NCBI GenBank assembly: GCA_963819735.1
Contig: CAWFXC010000005.1
Location: 558,001 to 622,000 of the forward strand
Length of the DNA: 64,000 nt
Direction: 5' to 3'
Origin: CAWFXC01 sp963819735
GTDB taxonomy: Bacteria > Actinomycetota > Acidimicrobiia > IMCC26256 > DASPTH01
The stretch's first letter is position 1. Every line of letters starts with the position of its first letter. The position numbers and the translations under genes were made by a program. Shown piece by piece: positions 54,816 through 63,067 of this stretch. The notes below the pieces were generated by a model. That model saw only the letters and a program-made list of their open reading frames with translations. It had not been told where the DNA came from and ran no database searches.

Positions 54816-55448
54816 TCAGCGTCCGACGACGTGAGTCCACGTGTTCATCCAGCCCGAGTTGATGACGACAATCGCGAGCACGATTCCCGTGATGAGGGTC
54901 GCCCCGGTCGCGAGGCGCCGCAACCGCGCTCCGGAGACAGGTTGGGCTCCAGGGCGGGCGCGGTAGTCGGCAAGTGCCAGAGCGGGGGTGTCGAGGACGT
55001 GCCCGAGTACGTGCACTGTCATCGCGACGAACCAGACGATGAAGCTTGCTTTGTGAAGATCGATGAGCCAGCGCGCGGAGCGGCCAGACGCGAGACCCGC
55101 GATACCGGTGGCAAGTACTGCGATTGTGCTGAGCACGACAATCGGGCCGTCTACCCGCAGAGCAGGATGCGGGGCGCCCTTCCGCACGTATGCCGGGTCG
55201 CCGATGTAATAGCGCGCGAATCGGTAGCCGACGCTCCCGAGCTTCGTGACAACGAACGCTGTCGTGGCGATCCCGACGAAGACATGCGCGGTGATCAGGT
55301 CATGGATGCGCAGGATGGTTACGCCCTCGGCTGCGAGCAGCGCGAAGAGCGCGGCACCTGTCGCGGCTGTGAGTCGGGCGTTGCCTTCGACGCCTCCCGC
55401 GGCGAGCGCGAGGTCGGCATCGTTCGCGTGGATCACACCGTCGACCAC
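54816..55448 (-). CDS. b-type cytochrome-like four-helix membrane protein
   Basis: 210 residues from GTG 55448, placed 6 bases after GAGGAG. Four hydrophobic helices with paired His: ILRIHDLITAHVFVGIATTAF, PIVVLSTIAVLATGIAGLAS, WLIDLHKASFIVWFVAMTVHVLGHVLDTP and TLITGIVLAIVVINSG. His in helices 1 and 3 (HDLITAH, LHKASF, VHVLGH) resemble heme-b ligands of cytochrome b561 / ferric-reductase-like domains. An electron-transport partner is not obvious. It is part of the tRNA-adjacent segment. Confidence 0.7.
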   Translation of the reverse strand: MVDGVIHANDADLALAAGGVEGNARLTAATGAALFALLAAEGVTILRIHDLITAHVFVGIATTAFVVTKLGSVGYRFARYYIGDPAYVRKGAPHPALRVDGPIVVLSTIAVLATGIAGLASGRSARWLIDLHKASFIVWFVAMTVHVLGHVLDTPALALADYRARPGAQPVSGARLRRLATGATLITGIVLAIVVINSGWMNTWTHVVGR

Positions 55449-55527
55449 GTGCACCTCCTCGCGGCGAACTCGCCAACGCGGCGCGCACAATAACGACACG
55501 CGGGCGAGCGGAGGCGCTGGTGGGAGC

Positions 55528-55545
55528 GTTCTTAGAAAGTTCTTA
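55528..55545 (-). promoter_or_regulatory. 11-bp direct repeat, response-regulator-like box
   Basis: GTTCTTA at 55528-55534 and again at 55539-55545, exactly 11 bp apart, as in tandem half-sites of OmpR/PhoP-type regulators. It lies about 80 bp upstream of the b-type cytochrome gene and reads as TAAGAAC repeats toward it. Confidence 0.45.
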
Positions 55546-55701
55546 CCTCATGCCGGATTTGTGCCTGGCCCTCGCTCACAGAACGAGGCCGCGTTGGTCG
55601 AGTTGCTCGGAGCTCAGGCGTGGCGGCCGAGTTACAGCGTCGCTGCGCTAAACGCGGAACACGCAGAACGACTGTCGCTCGGCGCAACGCTCGACCGGCG
55701 T

Positions 55702-55926
55702 TCATCGTTGTCGAAGCCGCCTGATCGAGGTTTCGTTATGCGCCTCGTCGGCGCTGCGCCCAGCGACCTTCGCGCTGACGGCGCCGCCCACAACCCCGAA
55801 CGCGAACGTCCACAGCCACACCGGTACCGCCCAGAGCACCGCGCCGACGATCACGAGCGCGATCAGACCAAGCACAACCAGGGAGACCAGCATCAACCCA
55901 GACGACTTCTTCGTTGCTCGACTCAT
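55702..55926 (-). CDS. Small two-helix membrane protein
   Basis: 74 residues from ATG 55926. Two helices (LMLVSLVVLGLIALVIVGAVLW and PVWLWTFAFGVVGGAVSAKVA) with a basic C-terminus (IRRLRQR). Function unknown. The start overlaps the previous small gene's stop (TGATG), so the two are one operon. The 200 bp downstream (55500-55701) hold no gene I can support apart from the direct-repeat box. Confidence 0.5.
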   Translation of the reverse strand: MSRATKKSSGLMLVSLVVLGLIALVIVGAVLWAVPVWLWTFAFGVVGGAVSAKVAGRSADEAHNETSIRRLRQR

Positions 55927-56138
55927 CAGTCCGCGCTGATAGCCCGGTGGTTCCTCGCGCCGACAAGCACCATCGTGAGTCCAAAGGCGACGAACACGGT
56001 CCCGGCGATGCCATCGCCTTCAGCCAGCGCAATCGCGGTGCCGATCGAAGCAAGCAGCGCGCCGACCGCGGGCCCGACCACGGGCCAGCGTTCGGGCCAC
56101 TCCATGGATCGGTCGGTGATAGGCGCGCTCGGGCTCAT
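55926..56138 (-). CDS. Small membrane protein
   Basis: 70 residues from ATG 56138. A Trp-rich N-terminus (MEWPERWPVVGP) is followed by two hydrophobic segments (AVGALLASIGTAIALA and IAGTVFVAFGLTMVLVGA). Function unknown; it is translationally coupled to the following 74-residue gene. Confidence 0.48.
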   Translation of the reverse strand: MSPSAPITDRSMEWPERWPVVGPAVGALLASIGTAIALAEGDGIAGTVFVAFGLTMVLVGARNHRAISAD

Positions 56139-56212
56139 GAGACGACTCTGCCGTGCTCTCGATGAGGCACAGATGAACGGCTCGGGCGAGTCACTCGACC
56201 CTTACCTGGTTC

Positions 56213-57838
56213 TTGATTTGGGGCGCGATTGTGCGGGGAATGGCCGCCTCGGCGCCCGTACTCGCCGTCCACCCGCCGCGCCGCTCGGCGCCGCACATTC
56301 CATGGCGCACGTTCATCGTCATCGCGCTCGCGGCCAGCGGCGTCGCCGTCGTGTGGCGGGTCGGTTGGCGAGGCTCTGACGTCCCGGCTCAGCTGTATCG
56401 GCTCGAGATATTCCGGACGTCCGGCTTCGCGATTTGGGACAACCACTGGTACGCGGGCCACTACCTCTTGTCCTATTCGGCGCTGTTTCCGCCACTCGGC
56501 GCAACGATCGGCATGTACGGCACGGCCGCGCTCGCGGCAGTGACGGCCGCCTGGGCGGTGGAGCGTCTGCTCGGCGATGTGCTCGGAACCCGATCGCTCC
56601 TCGCGGCTGGAGCGTTCGCACTCGCGCTCATGGTGCCGGTTGCGATCGGTCAGCTTCCGTTCTTGTGCGGCGAAGCAGCGGGTCTCGTCGCGCTCGTGTC
56701 GCTCCGCCGCCACCACCGGCTGCTCGCGCTGATCTTCGCAGCGTGTTGCCCTTTATTCAGCCCGGTCAGCGGTGTCTTCCTCCTCATCGCCATCGCGGCA
56801 ATCGCGATTGCCGAGTGCGGCGCGACCCGTTGGTTTGCCGTACAGGTCGGGGCGATGGTGGCGCTTCCCCTGGTCATCGCGATGGTGGCGTTTCCGGATC
56901 CCGGCACCTTCCCGTTCCCCGTTGGCGATCTCATCACGACGCTTGGGGTTGTCGCCGCGCTCTGGTGGATCGCCCCCCATGAGTGGCGGGCGTTGCGCGT
57001 CGGGATCTTCCTCTACGGGCTGCTCGCGATCGCCGACTTCACCATGCCGAACGCACTGGGAGGTAACTACCAGCGTCTCGCGTTGGCGATGAGCCCGGCC
57101 CTCGCTCTCGCGTTCGCGACACTGCCACGACGGCGCTGGGTCGTGCTCCTCGCGCTACCGCTGCTCGTTTGGCAATGGAGCCCCGCCCTCCCCGCGATCT
57201 CAGCCACCGCGAGCGCACCGACCAGCCAAGCGTCCTACTACCAGCCGCTCGTCGCCTACCTCGAGGCGCAACCCACGGTGGGCCGCGTCGAGATCCCCTT
57301 CACCCAAGCTCACTGGGAAACGGCCTACGTCGCCCCGAAGGTACCGCTCGCTCGCGGATGGGAGCGCCAACTCGACGTGGCCGACAACCCCATCTTCTAC
57401 GCGGCGACACCACTCACCGCGACCTCATACGAACGGTGGCTCGTCGACCAGGGCGTGAGTTGGGTCGCGCTCCCTGACGCCCCGCTCGACTATTCGTCGC
57501 GTGCCGAAGGCACACTGCTACGCACCGGGACGATCTCCGACCTTCATGAGGTCTGGCACAACGCCCACTGGACCGTCTGGCAAGTCAGAAACTCACCGGG
57601 GATCGTGTCGCCGCCGACGCGCCTCGTCTCACTCGGAACCTCGAAGTTCGTGATCGTCGCGCCGGCTGCCGGGCGAATCACCATTCGGATCCATTACACC
57701 AGCGCATGGAACATCACATCCGGCGACGCATGCGTCGAAGGCACCAACGCTGGCTGGACAGGACTGATCGTGAACAAGCCGGGACGCATCGCGGTCAGCG
57801 CCGCGCTCTTGAGCGCATCCACCTGCCCGTCACCGTGA
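56213..57838 (+). CDS. Polytopic membrane protein, glycosyltransferase-C-like
   Basis: 541 residues from TTG 56213 (GTG 56231 or ATG 56240 would shorten it by 6-9). Some ten hydrophobic helices fill residues ~25-320. The extracytoplasmic loop after helix 1 contains YRLEIFRTSGFAIWDNHWYAGHYLLSYSALFPPLG, reminiscent of GT-C / PMT-like membrane proteins. The C-terminal ~200 residues are soluble: EIPFTQAHWETAYVAPKVPLARGWERQLD, YERWLVDQGVSWVALPDAPLDYS and a jelly-roll-like end with a Cys. It resembles actinobacterial proteins annotated as membrane or 6-pyruvoyl-tetrahydropterin-synthase-related proteins. Function uncertain. Confidence 0.65.
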   Translation: MIWGAIVRGMAASAPVLAVHPPRRSAPHIPWRTFIVIALAASGVAVVWRVGWRGSDVPAQLYRLEIFRTSGFAIWDNHWYAGHYLLSYSALFPPLGATIGMYGTAALAAVTAAWAVERLLGDVLGTRSLLAAGAFALALMVPVAIGQLPFLCGEAAGLVALVSLRRHHRLLALIFAACCPLFSPVSGVFLLIAIAAIAIAECGATRWFAVQVGAMVALPLVIAMVAFPDPGTFPFPVGDLITTLGVVAALWWIAPHEWRALRVGIFLYGLLAIADFTMPNALGGNYQRLALAMSPALALAFATLPRRRWVVLLALPLLVWQWSPALPAISATASAPTSQASYYQPLVAYLEAQPTVGRVEIPFTQAHWETAYVAPKVPLARGWERQLDVADNPIFYAATPLTATSYERWLVDQGVSWVALPDAPLDYSSRAEGTLLRTGTISDLHEVWHNAHWTVWQVRNSPGIVSPPTRLVSLGTSKFVIVAPAAGRITIRIHYTSAWNITSGDACVEGTNAGWTGLIVNKPGRIAVSAALLSASTCPSP

Positions 57839-58027
57839 CAGGACACGCGCGCGATCATCGGATCCGACAGCCCAACCGCGAGGCGACCACTCCGAACGCG
57901 TGGCTGCCCATCCCGCGCACCACGTCGAGTACAGAACGCGCGCACCTAACGTTCGCCGAGGGGCCACCGCGGGCCGCGCGTAACGGCACATCACTTGCGT
58001 GGTGGTGATCGCGTTGGTCGAACCGGT
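57839..58027. other. Intergenic region, no gene seen
   Basis: 189 bp between two convergent genes. It contains a small GATCACC-type inverted repeat near 57990-58010 (ATCAC ... GTGAT) that may serve termination. I see no supported coding sequence. Confidence 0.4.
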
Positions 58028-59467
58028 TCAGTCCAACCACGGAGTGAGGGTCGGTGCAGGGTAGAGACGGTCGGTGAGGGCCTGCATCTCGGCGGAGACT
58101 CGGAACGCGTCGGGTTCGGGGTCTTCGGCCGCGAGCGTGGGTTCGTTTGTGCACGGAGGGGTGGGCCGTAGGACAGACACGTCGAGATTTACGTCGGCGT
58201 CCTTGTGGTTCCACAGGCTGCGCCCGACGTTGTGCGCGTAGCGGTCCCGTTTGGAGAGGGCCCAGCTCGTTGTGCCGACGTGACCGGGACCTTCCGCTGG
58301 CGCGCCGAGAAATCGCCAGTGGAGGAAGCGCATGATCGAGGTGTGGTCGTAGACGGTGTGGTCGACCGCGCCGCGCCGCGCGTAGGGCGACGCGACGATC
58401 GAGGGCACGCGGAACCCGGCCTGCCCGAAGTTGTTCGCGTCGACCTTGCTCGCGCGGTCATCGGCGAGGATCGGCGGTCGGACGTGGTCGAAGAAGCCGC
58501 CCCATTCGTCGTAGCAGAGTACGAAGAGTCCCCGCTGCCACTGTGGGCTCTGCACGAACGCGCCGAACGTTTCGAGCACGAACCGCTCACCGACGTTGAT
58601 GCAGCCACGCGGGTGGTTGTCGGTGCGATACGGGCCACTGAACGAAGGTGCCACGAACGTGAAGTTCGGCAGGGTGCCGTTCGCGCAGTCCTCGAAGTAG
58701 CGGTCGAGCACCCGGATATACGGGTGCATTCGCACACCGTAGAGCAGGATCGACGCCGGCGTGTCTCCGTAGTAGTACGCGGCAGGGACCCGTGCGGCGG
58801 TGAGCCGGTCCCAGATAGTGAGGTCATCGAACACGCCAGGACGCAACGGCCCCGGGTCCCGTTTGCGACCCTCGGATTGCGCCGAATGGAAGTACATGCG
58901 GTTCGGGAACGTCGGGCCCAATAACGAGGCGAAATGATGATCGTTCACCGTGAAACGACGGGCGAGCGCCGCGTGCACGGGAACATCGGCGGCGTTGTAG
59001 TAGCCGATCGCACTCTCAGCGTTGCGCGAACCCTTCGACAAGAACCCGTGGTCGCGTTGCGCGCGCCCTGCGTTCCAGCCATGCGCCGGTTCAGGTCCCG
59101 AGCAGATGCGGTACGGGTTCGGTTCATCGGGTCGCGTTGTGAGCGCCTCCGTCGCAACCAGATTGCCCGTGGGGTCGCGGTACTGGGCGTGCTGACGCGC
59201 CTCGACCGAGAAGCCGGACCCCCAGCGCCGCCGACCGGCGTCAAGATACGCCTGGTCGTGGCCGAGCCATCCGAGGTAGTGGTCGAACGAGCGGTTCTCC
59301 ATCATCAACACGACGACGGTGTCGATCGGACATTCGGTCGCGGCGCCGGAAAGGAGCGGCTCACCCTGCGTCGCGGCACCGGCCGCTTCGGCACGAAGGA
59401 GCGTCGGGCCGAGTGCGGCACCTCCCGCAACGAGCGCAGCACGACGACCGAACTCTCTCCTGGTCAT
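58028..59467 (-). CDS. Tat-exported phospholipase C / phosphoesterase-family protein
   Basis: 479 residues from ATG 59467 (GTG 59485 is a 6-residue longer option). A twin-arginine signal (TRREFGRRAALVAGGAALG) is followed by the PlcC/acid-phosphatase-type alkaline-phosphatase fold: TVVVLMMENRSFDHYLGW (metal ligands Glu-Asn-Arg-Ser-Phe-Asp), then FTVNDHHFASLLGPTFPNRMYFHS, LPNFTFVAPSF and VLCYDEWGGFFDHVRPP with His, and HTSIMRFLHWRF. The signature matches bacterial phospholipase C and AcpA phosphatases. It is secreted to the wall or medium; substrates may be phospholipids or phosphate esters. Confidence 0.9.
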   Translation of the reverse strand: MTRREFGRRAALVAGGAALGPTLLRAEAAGAATQGEPLLSGAATECPIDTVVVLMMENRSFDHYLGWLGHDQAYLDAGRRRWGSGFSVEARQHAQYRDPTGNLVATEALTTRPDEPNPYRICSGPEPAHGWNAGRAQRDHGFLSKGSRNAESAIGYYNAADVPVHAALARRFTVNDHHFASLLGPTFPNRMYFHSAQSEGRKRDPGPLRPGVFDDLTIWDRLTAARVPAAYYYGDTPASILLYGVRMHPYIRVLDRYFEDCANGTLPNFTFVAPSFSGPYRTDNHPRGCINVGERFVLETFGAFVQSPQWQRGLFVLCYDEWGGFFDHVRPPILADDRASKVDANNFGQAGFRVPSIVASPYARRGAVDHTVYDHTSIMRFLHWRFLGAPAEGPGHVGTTSWALSKRDRYAHNVGRSLWNHKDADVNLDVSVLRPTPPCTNEPTLAAEDPEPDAFRVSAEMQALTDRLYPAPTLTPWLD

Positions 59468-59716
59468 CGGCTCCGCCACTACCACCAGGATGCCCGGTCA
59501 TTCAAGCGAATCTGGCAACAGGCGTACAGATTTCCGGGATCGCGCTCGTTCCGGTAGGTCTCATAGCGCAACTGAGCCCGTCCTCTGCAGTCCTCGTCTC
59601 CGCGCCTAACAGGCGAGCAGCATCAGATAACCCGGCTTCGGTCGGGGTAATCGCGTTCAGGACCCACAGGGAACCGTCGACAATGCAAGAGCGCGCCTGG
59701 ACGGGCTGGGCGGCGC
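59468..59716. other. Intergenic region, weak hairpin only
   Basis: About 250 bp between the phosphoesterase start and the end of the small membrane gene, both minus strand, so it should hold the phosphoesterase promoter. An imperfect hairpin near 59627-59655 (GATAACCC..., loop TTCG) is the only structure I note; no coding sequence is supported. Confidence 0.35.
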
Positions 59717-59980
59717 TCAGCTCCCGGTCGTCCGCGCTCGTGGCGCGGCGGCGCCTTGTCGGGAGCTGCTCGGGCCGCCATTGTGGGCGCCATCGGCGCC
59801 GTGCTGGTCACGACCGCGGTCATGCGTTTCTTGAGCCGACGACTGGCGGTCGCGGCCGTCCGAGTGCCCATGACCGCCGGAGACCGCGTTCGCGACACCG
59901 AAGCCGCCCACGAACAAGACCACCGCGCCGACTGCGACCGCGACCCAACGAGGAATCAGCACCCCACGCCGCGCCTTCAC
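59717..59980 (-). CDS. Small His/Asp-rich membrane-anchored protein
   Basis: 87 residues from GTG 59980, overlapping the previous short gene as GTGA. A basic start and one helix (WVAVAVGAVVLFVGGFGVANA) lead a hydrophilic tail very rich in His, Asp, Gly and Arg (HGHSDGRDRQSS, HDRGRDQHGADGAHN). The tail would be extracytoplasmic and could bind metal. Function unknown. Confidence 0.5.
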   Translation of the reverse strand: MKARRGVLIPRWVAVAVGAVVLFVGGFGVANAVSGGHGHSDGRDRQSSAQETHDRGRDQHGADGAHNGGPSSSRQGAAAPRARTTGS

Positions 59981-60123
59981 GGGTCCGGCACGATTGGCGC
60001 GGGCGCGACCGCTTCGGGTCCAGGCGCGGCGGTATCGGTTGCGGATGCGGGCGCGACGGGTTCCGCCACAGGTTCGGCCGCGGGTGTTGTAGAGGTGGGT
60101 TCTCGGGGAGTCTGATCGCTCAT
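59977..60123 (-). CDS. Short Pro/Ala/Glu-rich protein
   Basis: 48 residues from ATG 60123 with an excellent AAAGGAG ribosome site. A low-complexity chain (repeated AEPVAEPVAP) with no helix. Its stop overlaps the next start, so it is coupled to the His-rich protein; the pair may be a split version of a single longer membrane protein. Confidence 0.5.
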   Translation of the reverse strand: MSDQTPREPTSTTPAAEPVAEPVAPASATDTAAPGPEAVAPAPIVPDP

Positions 60124-60140
60124 CGCCGCGCTCTCCTTTG

Positions 60141-60161
60141 GGTCCCCGTGAATCGGGGACC
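60141..60161 (-). promoter_or_regulatory. Perfect hairpin touching a ribosome-binding site
   Basis: GGTCCCCG and CGGGGACC (8-bp perfect arms) with a 5-base loop, ending one base before the CAAAGGAG ribosome site of the short Pro/Ala-rich gene. It could be a leader hairpin that limits or stabilises the message, or a terminator for upstream transcription. Confidence 0.4.
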
Positions 60162-60284
60162 GATCAAGCATCGACTCCAGGGGTAAGACTCGATCAAGTG
60201 GCGGGCAAGAAGCACGCAAGTCGCTAACGCACAACGCGGTGCGTGTCCTGGGTTGGGGAAGAGGTCCGTGGTTCTGACCGGCGA

Positions 60285-61532
60285 TCATCTGATGGTTGTG
60301 TTGATGACGCCGTCGATCCATTGTTCGAGGGCTCGCACGTTTTGGTTGTCGGGTTCGACGTTGTGGTCGCCGCTGGTGATCTCGTAGCGGACTCCACGCG
60401 ACGCGGTGGGACGCGAGAGGTCGTGGCGGGCTCGCGCCCAGCGGTAGGCGAGCGGCGTGCCTTGGGTGGCGGGCGGGACGAGCACGTCGTTGGTGGCGTA
60501 GATCAGGTAGCCGGGCGGGTCCCCGGCGTTGAGCCAGTTCACCGGGCTCGACGCGCGGATCACCGCCGGGGAGCAGGTCGTCGGGTCGGCTGGCGCGCAC
60601 CCGAGGTACGCCGCCATGAGTCCGGGAGCCCAACCGCCCGCGGCGGCGAAGCTCGAGAAGTCGGACGGGCCCACCATGTCGATCACACCGATCACTGTGG
60701 GCGACACCGACTTGAGTTTCGCGGGCAGGGTGGGATCAACAAACCTTCCCGGAGCGACGGCCGCTAGGGTCGCGAGTTGCGCGCCCGCCGATCCTCCCCC
60801 GAGCAACACGCGGGTCGGGTCGAGGCCCCACCGCGGCGCGTTCGCTTTGACGAAACGCACCGCGCGGTCGACGTCGTAGCTCGACGCGGGATACGAGTCT
60901 TCTGTGTTGCCGTTGCTGCCGGTGGTGACGAGGCGGTAATCGGCTGACACGACCGCGATGCCCGCCCTGGTGACTTGGCGTTTGATCACCTCGGGAAACA
61001 CTGGCTCGTTGCCCGCGATCCAACCACCCGAGTGCAGGTAGATGATGACCGGGAGTTTGTCGCTCGCCGCGTGTACAGGGGGCAGATAGATCGCGAGATG
61101 CTGCGCTGGGAGGGGCCCGTACGCGATGTTGGGGATCACATCGGTCGCCGGAGCGATGTAGCCGGTCGGCAACCTGTCGGCATCGGCCGACGTTCGCAGG
61201 TCGCCGGGGCGAGGGGCGGGCACGACGAAGTCAGCGAGCGGCGGGATCGTCGTCGTGGTCGGTGCAGTCGACTTGGTGTCTGCCGCGGGTGCGCTCCTCG
61301 CCGTCGCGTGCGATCCACCCGCGTCGCCGGGGCGCTCCACCAACAGTCCGGCCACGACCATACCGACAAGCAAAACCACGGCGACCGCCGCCACAACGAC
61401 CACGACGCGTCGCGTTCCCCGGTCCCTCCGTGTGCCGCGACGCGGTGGCGCGCCCTGAATCGTTTCTTGAAGCGGGTGTAGCAGCGGCGACGCTATAGGC
61501 CGCCTGCCGCGCGTGGGCTCGTCGGTTTCCAA
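60285..61532 (-). CDS. Membrane-anchored alpha/beta hydrolase (hormone-sensitive-lipase-like esterase)
   Basis: 415 residues from TTG 61532. An N-terminal helix (RVVVVVAAVAVVLLVGMVVAGLLV) is followed by a Thr/Pro linker and the hydrolase domain (~135-415). HSGGWIAGNEPVFP is the oxyanion loop, DYRLVTTGSNG follows, then LGGGSAGAQLATLAA with the nucleophile Ser, a late Asp (TNDVLVPPATQG) and His (TSGDHNVEPDN). This is the BD-FAE/HSL type, with substrates such as acylated carbohydrates or short esters. It is the last gene of a minus-strand operon beginning at 62026. Confidence 0.85.
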   Translation of the reverse strand: METDEPTRGRRPIASPLLHPLQETIQGAPPRRGTRRDRGTRRVVVVVAAVAVVLLVGMVVAGLLVERPGDAGGSHATARSAPAADTKSTAPTTTTIPPLADFVVPAPRPGDLRTSADADRLPTGYIAPATDVIPNIAYGPLPAQHLAIYLPPVHAASDKLPVIIYLHSGGWIAGNEPVFPEVIKRQVTRAGIAVVSADYRLVTTGSNGNTEDSYPASSYDVDRAVRFVKANAPRWGLDPTRVLLGGGSAGAQLATLAAVAPGRFVDPTLPAKLKSVSPTVIGVIDMVGPSDFSSFAAAGGWAPGLMAAYLGCAPADPTTCSPAVIRASSPVNWLNAGDPPGYLIYATNDVLVPPATQGTPLAYRWARARHDLSRPTASRGVRYEITSGDHNVEPDNQNVRALEQWIDGVINTTIR

Positions 61533-61535
61533 TCG

Positions 61536-61697
61536 TTACTTCCGTTCGGGAAGCACCGGAGGTTCACGAAGGAGCGACACCAGCGCGATTAGGAGCAGGA
61601 CGAGAATGACGAGGCCGAACAGCCACCACAACCACTCAGAGACACCAAGGTCAACATCGTGATGATGAGGCACCACGGGCAGGACCGCGACTGTCAC
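61536..61697 (-). CDS. Small single-pass membrane protein
   Basis: 53 residues from GTG 61697, overlapping the upstream stop as GTGA; ATG 61730 is a longer alternative. A His-rich start (VVPHHHDVDLG) precedes one helix (WLWWLFGLVILVLLLIALVSLL). It ends three bases before the esterase start, so it is probably co-translated with it. Confidence 0.5.
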   Translation of the reverse strand: MTVAVLPVVPHHHDVDLGVSEWLWWLFGLVILVLLLIALVSLLREPPVLPERK

Positions 61698-62026
61698 GTT
61701 CGGATGGACGGGCGGGGTGCGCGCCGCCATTCGCGAACCACGACCCAGCAGAACGCCGCAACCAGCGCGACGGTAGCGAGCCAGGCAGTCGCGAAAGCCA
61801 CCACCACGAACAGCACTAACCAGACCGCGGCAATGATCCAACGCGTCGACCAACGGTCGCTGGGCGGTTCAGTGATGTTCCCGGAGCGCGCATGCCCGAG
61901 TGCCACTTTCGAGACCGAGCAGCGGGAGCGGCCATCAATCTGGCGAGCGACCGTCACCCGGTCGTCGTTCAACCCGGTCGCTCGAGGTCTGGGTGCTGCG
62001 ATCGTCCTGTTGTCGTCTCCGTTCAT
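61694..62026 (-). CDS. Small membrane protein, operon leader
   Basis: 110 residues from ATG 62026 with a near-perfect AAGGAGGTG ribosome site. A soluble N-terminal half is followed by two helices (WIIAAVWLVLFVVVAFATAWL and ATVALVAAFCWVVV) and a basic C-terminus. It is the first gene of the operon with the 53-residue protein and the esterase. Function unknown. Confidence 0.55.
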   Translation of the reverse strand: MNGDDNRTIAAPRPRATGLNDDRVTVARQIDGRSRCSVSKVALGHARSGNITEPPSDRWSTRWIIAAVWLVLFVVVAFATAWLATVALVAAFCWVVVREWRRAPRPSIRT

Positions 62027-62295
62027 GTCTCCCACCTCCTTGTTCAGCCTGAGCGCCGCGGGCACCAGCGCCCAGAGCCTTTCGTCACTACTGGACGTTG
62101 GCCTGCGGTTGCCAGCCTGACCGCGAAATTCGCCTACGACGCCTGACGGCACAGTCGGCGGCACACCACGGCCCGTGTGGATGTGCCCCATCCCCAGGAA
62201 GTGTGAAGCATGTCCGGGGCCCGCGACCAGGGGCCTTCTTCCGCTTCGATGTCAGCTCAAGAGGGATGGGCCAGGCGTTGCGAGGTGGACGGTCA
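62027..62295. other. Divergent intergenic region
   Basis: 269 bp between the small-membrane-protein operon (minus) and the cation transporter (plus). No supported gene; I see no repeats or clear boxes beyond the two ribosome sites at its edges. Both promoters are expected here. Confidence 0.4.
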
Positions 62296-62970
62296 ATGTG
62301 CGCCAATGGTGAGGTGACGAAGCGTCGTACGCCGGAGGATCTCCGCCGACGGGGACTCCGCCTCGAATGGGCCACCAACATCTGGAACGCGATGGAGGTC
62401 GTCGTCACCATCTCGCTCGGCGTGCAGGCTGGTTCGCTGGCCCTCATCGCCTTCGGCCTCGACTCGATCATCGAGATCTTCGCTTCGACGGTCGTGATCC
62501 GTAACCTTCGCGACGATCGCATCGACCCCGGCGATCGGCGAGTGCACCACTCGCTCCGCTTGATCGCGGTGGCGTTCTGGGTCCTCGGCGCGTTCCTCGC
62601 CGTCATCAGTACCCGCGCCCTGATCCGCGGTGATCGACCGAGCAACTCACCTCTCGGTATCGCCTACCTGGCGATCACCGCGCTCGTCATGTTCGGCCTC
62701 GCTCGACTCAAACGCGTGACCGCAGAGCAATCGGGCAGTGAAACCCTCCACGCCGAGGCTGGCATGACCTTCCTGGATGGGTGCCTGAGTTCCAGCATCC
62801 TCACCGCCCTCGTGCTGAATGCTTGGCTCGTCTGGTGGTGGACCGACGCCACCGCCGCACTTCTCGTCAGCGCCTTCGCAATCAAAGAAGGTGTCGACCA
62901 TTGGCGCGAATCCGCGCCACACCCAGAAGAACTCGATGTGGCCAACCGAACGGACACCCACGATCATTGA
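62296..62970 (+). CDS. Cation diffusion facilitator-superfamily transporter
   Basis: 224 residues from ATG 62296 (GAGGTG site upstream). Six helices: NAMEVVVTISLGVQAGSLALIAFGLDSIIEIFAS carries the metal-site Asp of the CDF family (GLDSIIE replaces the usual HSxxD). The second half repeats EAGMTFLDGCLSSSILTALVLNAW and DATAALLVSAFAIKEG. It lacks the C-terminal soluble domain of canonical CDFs, as in the short variants. It may move Zn, Fe or another divalent metal. Confidence 0.8.
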   Translation: MCANGEVTKRRTPEDLRRRGLRLEWATNIWNAMEVVVTISLGVQAGSLALIAFGLDSIIEIFASTVVIRNLRDDRIDPGDRRVHHSLRLIAVAFWVLGAFLAVISTRALIRGDRPSNSPLGIAYLAITALVMFGLARLKRVTAEQSGSETLHAEAGMTFLDGCLSSSILTALVLNAWLVWWWTDATAALLVSAFAIKEGVDHWRESAPHPEELDVANRTDTHDH

Positions 62971-63067
62971 CCCGCAGACAGATCACCCGCGGACACATAG
63001 GTGTCGATCCCGGGGCCCAAGCGTGGGACGCGGCCGGCGAGGCTCATTTCGCGGGGAGACTGAGGCC

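Noticed and set aside
55500..55701. A possible remnant peptide (pattern like ALVELLGAQAWRPSYSVAALN) between the cytochrome gene and small membrane genes
   Set aside because: It lacks a start and stop context and has no recognisable family; too weak to call even as a pseudogene.
59627..59655. Hairpin with TTCG loop as a terminator
   Set aside because: The stem has several mismatches and no T-run follows; it is mentioned only in the intergenic note.
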